Below are positions 7,408 to 14,783 of a stretch of 23,260 bases of DNA, piece after piece. The stretch's first letter is position 1, and the number at the start of each line of letters is the position of its first letter. The stretch is from a virus. The notes under the pieces were generated by a model. It was not told the DNA's origin. It worked only from the letters and a program-made list of their open reading frames with translations, and made no database searches. The position numbers and the translations under genes were made by a program. The stretch is from the IMG/VR virus record IMGVR_UViG_3300046656_000187, positions 1 through 23,260 of that record, one strand, 5' to 3'.

Positions 7408-7770
7408 ATGAGAACCGCAACAACGTGGTTTAAAAAGGGAAACGACAAGGGTCACTGCACGCCTGGATACGATGAGACGATTCCGCTCGCCAAACAGCGC
7501 CAGGTCTTCAATTCCGTGAGCCTTTGGCCGGAGGGCGTCTTGAGCATGCGTTATCAAGCCGACAATTCCAGGGCTCAGATCCGCAGTCGGGAAAAAACCG
7601 AGAATATGGTGACCAGGGTCGAACAGGCTCACAAGCGAGCCGACGAAAAAGCAGCCCTCGCCAAGAAGATCGAAGCCGATAGCCATGCAGCACGCGAAAA
7701 GGAAACCGCCGCAAAACTGAAGGCTGACACCGAAGCCCGAGAGAAGGCTTTGAAGAAGCCATCCAAGTGA
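7408..7770 (+). CDS. Hypothetical protein with charged C-terminal helix
   Basis: The 120-residue product is not recognised. Residues 1-55 are mixed, while 60-120 are rich in Lys, Glu and Ala and probably form one long helix or coiled coil ending AREKALKKPSK. It follows the capsid gene by 29 bp, with no obvious Shine-Dalgarno. By position it could correspond to the lambda gpFI-type packaging accessory gene between capsid and head completion, but no sequence match is claimed. It has no signal peptide, unlike its downstream neighbour. Confidence 0.6.
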   Translation: MRTATTWFKKGNDKGHCTPGYDETIPLAKQRQVFNSVSLWPEGVLSMRYQADNSRAQIRSREKTENMVTRVEQAHKRADEKAALAKKIEADSHAAREKETAAKLKADTEAREKALKKPSK

Positions 7771-7795
7771 TCAACAAAACAACCGTCATCCATCC

Positions 7796-8242
7796 ATGAA
7801 AAAACTCACCATCCTCGCGGTTGCCGCGGCCTTCACTTTTGGGCTGTGCTCCCGCTCGCAAGCTCAATTGCAAAACGCCACTACCGGATTCGTCGTGGCA
7901 GCCGGCGTCACGACTAATGTCGCCGAAACGGTGGTTCCGATCGATTGCAGCGCCCAAAGAAACGTGGCGCTGAAATGGACATTCAATCTGAACGGATCCG
8001 GCACGGAAGTCATAGGCTTGCGGCTTTTCCCGAGCATCGATGGAACGGTTCCTTCCAGCCCGACGCTGGCCACCGGATTTAGCATGGCAATCGCCGCAAA
8101 CGGCACGACTCCCGTAACCGTCCAGACAAATTTCGATGCGCTCGGCTATCGGTATCTGTATGTCTGCTACATCACCAACGGGAGCAGCGGCCAGATCCTG
8201 ACCAACAAGCTCGATTATTACTTCAAGAAAAACGCTCCGTAA
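7796..8242 (+). CDS. Small exported protein in the head gene block
   Basis: The 148-residue product begins with a clear Sec-type signal: KK at 2-3, a hydrophobic core about 4-17 and a likely cleavage after SQA (residue 23). The mature part of about 125 residues is rich in Thr, Asn, Val and Ser, and looks like a beta-sandwich ending YYFKKNAP. No enzyme motif is visible. The gene lies between the capsid block and the head-tail joining gene and is followed immediately (0 bp) by the next ATG. A decoration-like role would need cytoplasmic location, which conflicts with the signal. Alternatives are a host-surface or periplasmic protein. Function is unknown. Confidence 0.75.
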   Translation: MKKLTILAVAAAFTFGLCSRSQAQLQNATTGFVVAAGVTTNVAETVVPIDCSAQRNVALKWTFNLNGSGTEVIGLRLFPSIDGTVPSSPTLATGFSMAIAANGTTPVTVQTNFDALGYRYLYVCYITNGSSGQILTNKLDYYFKKNAP

Positions 8243-8548
8243 ATGTCCGCCTCCTCCACAGCGCTCCTGGCCGGCTTCAATTCGCTCCTCGCGTCGAACG
8301 GCGAGGACTTGACCTGGCGCGGCGGGACTGTGACCGGGATTGTAAACAGGGAGCCATTTCCGGAATTGAACAAGCGAGCCGACTTCTCCGCCAGGGATGT
8401 CTCTCGCATCGAAACGCTGGTCATGGCCACCGAGCCGGAGCCTGGAGAGGAATTCGTGGATGCCTTTGGCTATAGGCATCGCGTGACCAGTTATCGGAAC
8501 GTCCCTCCAGTTTCGACCATCTGCGATTGCAAGGTCTCTAAGCCATGA
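8243..8548 (+). CDS. Putative head-tail joining protein
   Basis: The 101-residue product starts directly after the previous stop and ends in an ATGA overlap with an HK97 gp10-like gene. Its size and position match the small head-completion or tail-attachment protein (lambda gpFII class) that closes the portal after packaging. A beta-rich middle (EDLTWRGGTVTGIV) and the stretch EEFVDAFGYRHRVTSYR fit that type of small beta-barrel. The assignment depends mainly on gene order, with modest sequence support. Confidence 0.6.
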   Translation: MSASSTALLAGFNSLLASNGEDLTWRGGTVTGIVNREPFPELNKRADFSARDVSRIETLVMATEPEPGEEFVDAFGYRHRVTSYRNVPPVSTICDCKVSKP

Positions 8549-9240
8549 GCGATGCGCTGATCACAGTCGAGACGGAGAAGCTGAATGCGGCGCTGAAGTC
8601 ATATTCCGGCCTCATCAAGAAGTCAGTTCCGGATATCCTCGCCAAAAAGGGAGGGAGTCTTGCCTTCGCGCTTCTGCAACGGGCCAAAGCATTGGCGCCA
8701 GCCAAGGGTTCAATCAGGGCATCGAGACTCGCGGCCCTCCTCGCCGGCGAAGGCGTGCGCGTGCGCCCGAGGGTCGTTCAGGCCATCCTGGCAAAATATG
8801 GAGCGCATTCGGCCGTCGATACTCGGCAGCTGCGATTCTTCCGAGGGAAGAAGTCGGTTGCCTCCATCAATCGCAAAGGCAAGCGGCTGAACCTTCGCGC
8901 GCTCATGGTGCAGCGCGAATTGAGCACGCGCGAATCCGGCCGCGGATTCCTCTCGGTCTCCTCCAGGTATCCGAGAATGCTGGCGGCCGCTCAGGAAGCC
9001 CGCAGCAAGTTCGGTCCAGCCATCTCCTCCGCGCGCCTTGAGTCCAAGGGCAGCGAAAGCTCAGCAACCATCCTTTGGGATGGGACACGCGGCGAGCTGC
9101 CCGCCTCGGCCGCCGAGGGGCTTCTTAAGCCAAGGGGCCGGGCGGCTATCGGTTTGGCTCTTCGCGATGTCACCAGTGATACGCTGGATTATGTCCAAAG
9201 GAAGCTCGGCGAGAGCGCCAAGGCTGCGAGGCTCAAATGA
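8545..9240 (+). CDS. HK97 gp10-like head-tail/tail component
   Basis: The 231-residue product has features of the HK97 gp10/minor tail family: an amphipathic N-terminal helix, then KALAPAKGSIRASRL (residues about 48-62) in the position of the family's AP.+G.l+.S motif. The middle segment LNLRALMVQRELSTRESGRGFLSVSSRYP (about 116-144) is a pattern often seen in longer phage members. The C-terminal 30 residues are helical and basic. It starts in an ATGA overlap and is followed 3 bp later by the tail terminator candidate, the usual order. It probably acts at the head-tail interface. Confidence 0.7.
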   Translation: MSDALITVETEKLNAALKSYSGLIKKSVPDILAKKGGSLAFALLQRAKALAPAKGSIRASRLAALLAGEGVRVRPRVVQAILAKYGAHSAVDTRQLRFFRGKKSVASINRKGKRLNLRALMVQRELSTRESGRGFLSVSSRYPRMLAAAQEARSKFGPAISSARLESKGSESSATILWDGTRGELPASAAEGLLKPRGRAAIGLALRDVTSDTLDYVQRKLGESAKAARLK

Positions 9241-9243
9241 CCA

Positions 9244-9678
9244 ATGATCGCCCTCAAAGACCTCCAGCATCATGCGGTGACGTTGCTTCAGGCTTTTCCC
9301 TACTTCGCCGGGGTGGAGATTGTGGAGGACTTGGGCAAGCAGGAGCACGACATCGAGCAGGCGCTTTCGACCGATGGTCAGGTGGTGATCGTTCCCTATC
9401 TGTTGGATGGCGACAAGCCAAGCAAGGCCAGCGAAGGGACCGGAGTCGTGGTGCTCCTGGTCGGCTTGCTCGTAATCGTGATGGTCAATCCCAAGAAAGC
9501 CACGCTCAACATTTACGAGATGGTGACGGCCGCCAAGGATGCGCTGCTGCAATATGCCAGCCCGGCCGGAAATCCAAACGACAGTTACCACGTCAGCACG
9601 AAGGCATTCATCGTGGACGAGTCCGATCAGGGAGTCGTCGCCTACCAGTGCTTTTTCGAGAAACGCTGCGTTTTTTAG
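9244..9678 (+). CDS. Putative tail terminator/completion protein
   Basis: The 144-residue product lies between the gp10-like gene and the major tail protein, where the tail terminator (lambda gpU class) is expected. Residues 1-60 resemble the family start (an N-terminal helix with a YFAGVEIVEDL strand). A hydrophobic strand pair GVVVLLVGLLVIVMVNP (about 66-83) is followed by the helix IYEMVTAAKDALL. The hydrophobic stretch looks like core strands, not a membrane anchor. This protein would cap the tail tube at its final length and join it to the head. The call rests on order and overall pattern. Confidence 0.6.
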   Translation: MIALKDLQHHAVTLLQAFPYFAGVEIVEDLGKQEHDIEQALSTDGQVVIVPYLLDGDKPSKASEGTGVVVLLVGLLVIVMVNPKKATLNIYEMVTAAKDALLQYASPAGNPNDSYHVSTKAFIVDESDQGVVAYQCFFEKRCVF

Positions 9679-9699
9679 CCGTTCCAAAAATCTAAAGCT

Positions 9700-10461
9700 A
9701 TGCCGCTCACTACCGGAACCTACCTCATCGGGACGCACTGTTATTTCGCTCGGAGTGGCGACACCATCGCTTCGACCATTGGCACCAGCAGCAGGGCGCG
9801 CAACACGAATGTCGCGACCATCATCACCCCGACGCCTCACGGGCTGTTCAATGGCGCCAGCGTTACCATCTCAGGTCTGGGCGGCGCCGGTTACAACATC
9901 GGACCAGTGGCGGTGACCGTTGTCGATGGGACGACCTTCACCTATCCCTGCGTCGCGGCTAATGAGGCAGTAACGGCGGATACCGCCGGCACGGTGACGC
10001 AGGCCGGGACGGCCTCCTCGACCAATCGGCCGGGGCCAAACGATGTCATCTGGAATGAGTTGGGCGTAATTGATTCGGCCTCAGTCAGTCTTGATGGAAC
10101 CGACATTGAGGTTTATGGACCAAGCCCCGGCAAGCTCACGCTGCATTCGCTGTTCACGACCAAGCGCAAGCTCACGCTCAAATTCACCAGCCAGGAATGG
10201 AGCCCGCTGGCGGCCGAGGTGCTTTACCTGACGGAGAAGCTTACGAGCTCCTCGACGCAGTTCAATCCGCTGGAAGGTGACGACAAGCTGGGGTGGCTCA
10301 AGACGGAACGCTTCGACTCCAACGACACGCTCCTGGAAGTTTTGGATACCTGGGGACGGCTCCGTATCTCCGGCGAGGTGAGCTTTGGCGGTGACGAGGT
10401 AGCCAAGCCGGGCTTCGAGTTCCTCGTGCTGCATTCCTCGCTGAACTCGGGCGCTCTGTGA
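9700..10461 (+). CDS. Major tail (tube) protein with an inserted beta domain
   Basis: The 253-residue product is the best candidate for the tail tube subunit. It follows the terminator gene, and its C-terminal half (WNELGVIDSASVSLDG..., residues about 118-253) is a beta-rich domain with KLTLKFTSQEW and FEFLVLHSSL near the end. Residues about 32-103 form an extra module with the pattern ATIITPTPHGLFNGASVTISG then VDGTTFTYPC then GTVTQAG. This HGL..G..V.I.G / TTFTY pattern is common in phage structural proteins and resembles the domain annotated as E1-FCCH-like. The module may decorate the outer tail surface. No Shine-Dalgarno is visible before the ATG. Confidence 0.7.
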   Translation: MPLTTGTYLIGTHCYFARSGDTIASTIGTSSRARNTNVATIITPTPHGLFNGASVTISGLGGAGYNIGPVAVTVVDGTTFTYPCVAANEAVTADTAGTVTQAGTASSTNRPGPNDVIWNELGVIDSASVSLDGTDIEVYGPSPGKLTLHSLFTTKRKLTLKFTSQEWSPLAAEVLYLTEKLTSSSTQFNPLEGDDKLGWLKTERFDSNDTLLEVLDTWGRLRISGEVSFGGDEVAKPGFEFLVLHSSLNSGAL

Positions 10462-10468
10462 CCGATGC

Positions 10469-10768
10469 ATGTCTACTCAATTCGATGACGGTCCAGCAGC
10501 ACCCATTCCGCTCTCCGCGGCGGGGCTGTTCGATGGCGCGCCCGCGGGCTCCGTCCCTCTCTCGTCCAGCGACGTATTCACTAGCTATCCAGCCCTGCCC
10601 ATCCTCCTGTCGGCCTCAACCAGCTTCGACAACTCGCCCCCGGCTCCGATTGGAGCCACCGAACCCGTCGTAGTCGTCCCGCCCGGCTCAGGGGATATCT
10701 TCCTAGATCCAGAGACAGGCGATCCATTTCTTAATCCTGAAACGGGCGATCCGTTTACCCAACCATGA
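10469..10768 (+). CDS. Pro-rich repeat protein, unknown function
   Basis: The 99-residue product is acidic, Pro/Ser/Ala-rich and lacks Cys and Lys. It is made of repeats: residues 5-52 hold three 16-residue units beginning F-D-x-x-P, F-D-G-A-P and F-T-S-Y-P, each with a PLS or LLS core, and a fourth partial unit starts at 53. Residues 80-97 hold two 9-residue units (DPETGDPFL, NPETGDPFT). It is probably extended and disordered. It follows the major tail gene by 7 bp and ends in an ATGA overlap with the first exported gene. It could be a linker, an adaptor or a decoy repeat. No family was recognised. Confidence 0.6.
   Translation: MSTQFDDGPAAPIPLSAAGLFDGAPAGSVPLSSSDVFTSYPALPILLSASTSFDNSPPAPIGATEPVVVVPPGSGDIFLDPETGDPFLNPETGDPFTQP
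10481..10654 (+). repeat. 16-residue (48-bp) coding repeats, 3.6 units
   Basis: Units start at 10481, 10529, 10577 and 10625. Each begins with Phe, has an invariant Pro five residues in, and an aliphatic-Ser core. The DNA has diverged while the protein pattern is kept. A separate pair of 27-bp units encoding xPETGDPFx follows at 10706-10759. Confidence 0.55.
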
Positions 10769-13287
10769 AAAAGCTACTTCTTTCCGTCCTGGTGCCATTG
10801 CTGATGCTTCTTTCGCCCGAGCGCGCAGCGGCGCAAGCGGCATGGTTCGGGTTGCAGCCCGACGTTGCCTCGATGCACGCGACCACCAACTTCTTTATCG
10901 TGGTCATGGGTTATGGAAGCAACTCCGTCGTGCGCAAGACGAGCCCGCAGGAGGCGCTGGCGATTCTCCAGAGCCTGCCTGGCTGGGCCGAGACGAATTG
11001 CAGCCCTCAGTTCGCCATCAGCTCGGACAAGAAGTTCTATGTCAAGGATGGGGCGAACATGACGAATCTGATTCCCTATTTCGGCGGGTCTGGGAATCCG
11101 TATCGGGCTCCGGTCTGGACAAATGCAGACACGGCGATCCCTTCCGTAAGGTCTGTCTGGATGCACACGAATGGAGCGGCGATTATCACTCTGGCCAAGG
11201 ATGCGCCATTCGGCAGCACGACGCTTCCGCCGGGCATTTATTATGGAGGCTATGGGCTGGCGACCAATGGCGACTTTCTCTTTCATGAGTTCCTGATCAC
11301 GGAGGTCGGAAGCGGAAACGTCGGGGGCCGCTTCACCATGAATTTCGACGATGTCGAGCATTGGGATTTCTTCCAGAACGCTTTGGTCAATATTGCCGGG
11401 ACTCAGATCATCTCGAACAGCGCCATGTCGGCCTTCGATCTTTATTTCGGGGACAATCTGGCCACGAACAATCAGCGCGGAAGCTACATCGTCATGAATC
11501 CGGCTAACAATGTCGTGATTCAAAAGTCGGTCACGCTTAATTCCAGCCTGCTGATGCCAATTCCAGGATCGGTGTTGAGCCTGAAGGGGACATCCCTCCA
11601 GATGATCACGAATACGACATTCAGCCTCGGCAAAGATTTGAACGATGGAACGGTAAACAAGATGATGATCAGCAGTAACAGTTATTTGGTGGCAAATGGG
11701 AATTCCGACTCTGCGGAGATTGATCGTTATAGGCTATCCAATACCTCCGTGGGATGGCACAGCAATGACATCGTGCGCCGATGGGAGCTTACCAATGCCA
11801 TTGCATTGCTGGGCGGCGGAGGCGGCGCCTCGACCAACTCCTCCCAATTCGGAGCCGCTGGTTCGACGCTCACGCTGCGCGACGGGGTGACGATCACGAA
11901 CGCAAATCAGATCGGGACGCTGCAAATCACCAACGCGCCAGGAGCGGGCTCGGGCGTCATGCGCATCTGGCAGACCAATGGCGTCCGTTATTCCGAACTC
12001 ACCATTCCCGATAACCTCTTTTCGACAAACCGAATCATCCTTTCCATCGGCAGCAATACAGTTTCGGCTACGCAGGTCTTAAAGGTCCATTCAACCTCCA
12101 TCTCTGGCGGAGTGAATACGATCACGCTGACGAATGATGCGGATGGTCTGGGCGGAGGAAGCATCTCGACGAACGCCAGCCAATTCGGTGCGGCCGGATC
12201 CACCCTGACGCTGCGCGATGGAGTGACCGTAACAAACCTGAATGCGAGCGGAACCATCCAGGCCACGAATGTTCCAGGGCAGGCCCCTGGCACGCTTCGC
12301 TTGTGGCAGACGAATGGGATCCGATATACAGAACTGACCATCCCGGACAATTATTTCGCCACGAACAAGATCGTCCTGAGCATCGGAAGCAACACGGTCG
12401 CAGCGGCGCAGGTTCTCAAGGTGCATTCGACTTCTATTTCCGGGGGAGTCAACACGATCACACTCACCAACGATACCGGAGGATCGGCCGGCGGAGGCGG
12501 CACGAACTTTCCTCCAGTTGTTCTCGGAACCGGAACCGCTCTTACGAATGTCACAACGGGCGTAGGAGTTCGCCAGAGCATCACGCTTCTCACGAGCAGC
12601 AACCAATATTTGAACTTCCAGACCGACGCTCTTAACGGAGAGACCGTGACGGTAGCCGTGACTAATATGGGCGCGACTAACGTGCAGATCATTCTCCAGA
12701 CGAACCAAGTGACGAGCGTGTTCTACGATCCTACGGTGGCCAGCAATCGAAACTCCTTCACCGTCGCGGCCAATGCTGTCGCGGTAAATACCTTCGTCCA
12801 TTCGACCAACTTCGGGAACAATTGGATCCTTTATAACACGCTTGGAAAGGAGATGGAATTGCAGGTGGCCGGGCTCGGGCTATCGCTCCTTACCAATTCC
12901 AGCAAGGACACACTCACCATCACCAATACACAATCAGCATCCTTGGGAATTACGATTGACGGAGGAGGCTCGGCTATCACAACCGGAACCAAAGGTTACA
13001 TTGAAGTTCCTTACAACTGCGTGATTGAGCGGGTAACGATGCTGGCTGATCAGAGCGGGAGCGCGGTCGTGGATCTTTGGAAAACCAATTATGCGAACTA
13101 TCCTCCGACCGTTGGGGCGACGATAACAGCGAGCGCCAAACCAACTATTACGACGGCGACAAAATCGCAAACGTCCACGCTGACCGGCTGGGTTACAAAC
13201 GTCACGGCCGGAGATATTATCGGCTTCAACGTGGACTCGGCATCCACGATCACGCGACTGACTCTCCAATTGAAGGTGAATCGATGA
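10765..13287 (+). CDS. Large exported protein with duplicated module and phage adhesin-like C-terminus
   Basis: The 840-residue product opens with a signal peptide (KK at 2-3, hydrophobic 4-16, likely cleavage after residue 23 in RAAA|QA). Residues 24-345 are unrecognised, with many aromatic and Gly residues. Residues 355-578 are two tandem 112-residue modules flanked by GGGG linkers. Residues about 735-840 (ITTGTKGYIEVPYN..., YPPTVGATITASAKP, STLTGWVTNVTAGD..., ending TRLTLQLKVNR) strongly resemble a beta-sandwich domain seen at the C-terminus of many phage fibre or structural proteins. A phage-type tip combined with a signal peptide is the oddity. It starts in an ATGA overlap and ends in another. 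It could be a spike or fibre, or a host-surface protein. Confidence 0.8.
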   Translation: MKKLLLSVLVPLLMLLSPERAAAQAAWFGLQPDVASMHATTNFFIVVMGYGSNSVVRKTSPQEALAILQSLPGWAETNCSPQFAISSDKKFYVKDGANMTNLIPYFGGSGNPYRAPVWTNADTAIPSVRSVWMHTNGAAIITLAKDAPFGSTTLPPGIYYGGYGLATNGDFLFHEFLITEVGSGNVGGRFTMNFDDVEHWDFFQNALVNIAGTQIISNSAMSAFDLYFGDNLATNNQRGSYIVMNPANNVVIQKSVTLNSSLLMPIPGSVLSLKGTSLQMITNTTFSLGKDLNDGTVNKMMISSNSYLVANGNSDSAEIDRYRLSNTSVGWHSNDIVRRWELTNAIALLGGGGGASTNSSQFGAAGSTLTLRDGVTITNANQIGTLQITNAPGAGSGVMRIWQTNGVRYSELTIPDNLFSTNRIILSIGSNTVSATQVLKVHSTSISGGVNTITLTNDADGLGGGSISTNASQFGAAGSTLTLRDGVTVTNLNASGTIQATNVPGQAPGTLRLWQTNGIRYTELTIPDNYFATNKIVLSIGSNTVAAAQVLKVHSTSISGGVNTITLTNDTGGSAGGGGTNFPPVVLGTGTALTNVTTGVGVRQSITLLTSSNQYLNFQTDALNGETVTVAVTNMGATNVQIILQTNQVTSVFYDPTVASNRNSFTVAANAVAVNTFVHSTNFGNNWILYNTLGKEMELQVAGLGLSLLTNSSKDTLTITNTQSASLGITIDGGGSAITTGTKGYIEVPYNCVIERVTMLADQSGSAVVDLWKTNYANYPPTVGATITASAKPTITTATKSQTSTLTGWVTNVTAGDIIGFNVDSASTITRLTLQLKVNR
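11827..12498 (+). repeat. 336-bp in-frame tandem duplication (2 units)
   Basis: Unit 1 (11827-12162) and unit 2 (12163-12498) are offset by exactly 336 bp or 112 codons (compare QFGAAGSTLTLRDG at 11845 and 12181). The final 19-residue block KVHSTSISGGVNTITLTND is identical in both, yet 13 of its 19 codons differ. The copies are therefore old, and the protein sequence has been strongly conserved. Confidence 0.9.
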
Positions 13288-14783
13288 AGAAATTACTCCT
13301 CCTTTTCCTGGCTCTGTCGCTGCGGACGGCATCGGCCGCGACAACTTACACAGAGTTCTACTGCAACTCGACCGGGACGAACATCAATGCAGGCTCGACG
13401 ACAAATGCCACGCCCACCTTTAGCGCGACCTCAGGCGATTGGGTGGCTTCGACCGGCGTCTGGACCAAGGCCGGAGCCAATCCGGTGACTGGTGGAGTCA
13501 CGGTTGGCTCATGGGCGAGCGTTTACATCGATGGTGCAACTACCGCTGTTTTCGTCGGGCGCGTCACGGCCGCAGACGATACCGCCGATACGGTCACCGT
13601 TTCGATCGTGGCCTGCACTGGAATTCCTCCCGCCGATGGCACCGGAACCCGAAGTATCCGCGTTGGCGGAGCTTGGTATGGTCCCTGGTATGCAGGGGCG
13701 ACGGTGGACAATCTCCCATTCACGTTTGCTAACGGTCTGATGACGAACACGAGCGGAAATGCAACGCGGGTAAACTTGAGCAATAGCAGGATTTACGGCA
13801 CGACTAATGTGACCGTGCCCAGCAACGGTCCGGTGACCTTTCAGGGCTATGGAACGAACGCCGCAGACTTGGGCAAGTCTTGGATTACCGGCAGCACGGT
13901 CGGCAATGGCTACACGTCGGTCACGGTTAGCGGGGCCAATGTCAGCTTGGTGGATCTCATTTTCGCTACGAACGGCACGAGTGGCTCGGCTGGCATTCTA
14001 GTTTCCATATCTGGCTCAGAATGCTACATGCTTCGCTGCGTCACTCGGGATGGCCGCGGCCCCGGCATCTTCCTGTCTGCGCTGGATGTGATCGAGGAGT
14101 GTGAGGCGTTCCTATGCAATGCCGGCAATGGCATACAGGGCGTTATTCAGCTATCGACCTCCGGGAGCGTGGCCAAGCGTTGCATTGCCCACGACAACGC
14201 CGGGACGGGATCCAGCGGATTCGCTCTGGGCTCCGGGGGATGCAGTCTGATCGATTGCATCGCGGATACGAATGGCCGGGATGGGGCCACGGTGTCTTCT
14301 GCAATTGCGGCCTACATTTCAGGTTGCGACTTCTACAATAATGTCACTAACGGAATCAACCTGACCGGAGCCTCTTCGACACTCATCAATATTGAGAACT
14401 GCAATTTTATCGGCAACGGCGTCGGACTCACCGGAGCCTACGCGATCAATTCCTCTGGAAGCCTCATTCGAAACGGTTCAGTCATCAATTGCGCCTTTGG
14501 AGTGGGGACGGCCACGAACGGAAGCGGGGGAGCGAACATCATTGCCGGAACCGGTCTGGACGAGATCGGAAGCATTGTTTACGGGAACAATCTGACGCCT
14601 TGGGTGGATCCGGCCAACGGGGATTTTCGCATCAGTTCGGCTGCCGCTATCAATGCCGGCCGCGGCAAGTTTACCCAGACGCAGGCTAGCTATGGAGGAG
14701 CGATTGCCTATCCCGACATCGGATCGGCTCAGCATTTGGAAAGCGTGGCGACGGGAGGCGGCTCCTATCCGTTCGTTCAATGA
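13284..14783 (+). CDS. Exported right-handed beta-helix protein (tailspike-like)
   Basis: The 499-residue product has a signal peptide (KK at 2-3, Leu-rich 4-13, cleavage likely after TASA, residue 18). Mature residues 19-150 form a head domain seen with phage beta-helix proteins (TYTEFYCNSTGTNINAGSTT, then a GSWASVYIDG..TAVFVGRVT strand pair, then GTRSIRVGGAW). Residues about 160-470 are parallel beta-helix coils with recurring N-C-x-F and D-C-I turns. The C-terminal YPDIGSAQ matches the D-I-G-A motif that often closes such domains. Beta-helices in phages usually bind or cut surface polysaccharides. No catalytic residues can be assigned. The start at 13284 is set by ATGA overlap and the signal peptide; an upstream extension of the frame is a shadow of the previous gene. 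Confidence 0.82.
   Translation: MKKLLLLFLALSLRTASAATTYTEFYCNSTGTNINAGSTTNATPTFSATSGDWVASTGVWTKAGANPVTGGVTVGSWASVYIDGATTAVFVGRVTAADDTADTVTVSIVACTGIPPADGTGTRSIRVGGAWYGPWYAGATVDNLPFTFANGLMTNTSGNATRVNLSNSRIYGTTNVTVPSNGPVTFQGYGTNAADLGKSWITGSTVGNGYTSVTVSGANVSLVDLIFATNGTSGSAGILVSISGSECYMLRCVTRDGRGPGIFLSALDVIEECEAFLCNAGNGIQGVIQLSTSGSVAKRCIAHDNAGTGSSGFALGSGGCSLIDCIADTNGRDGATVSSAIAAYISGCDFYNNVTNGINLTGASSTLINIENCNFIGNGVGLTGAYAINSSGSLIRNGSVINCAFGVGTATNGSGGANIIAGTGLDEIGSIVYGNNLTPWVDPANGDFRISSAAAINAGRGKFTQTQASYGGAIAYPDIGSAQHLESVATGGGSYPFVQ

Noticed and set aside
7508-8479. A 323-residue open frame on the - strand
   Set aside because: It runs opposite several well-supported + strand genes, contains no recognisable domain, and is explained by codon bias of the coding strand.
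9061-9840. A 259-residue open frame on the - strand
   Set aside because: It shadows the gp10-like, tail terminator and tail tube genes and shows no protein family features.
13077-13283. N-terminal extension of the beta-helix gene at 13284
   Set aside because: The extension is a shadow of the preceding gene and would bury the signal peptide. The same reasoning rejects extensions at 18468-18557, 2966-3166 and 21762-22259.
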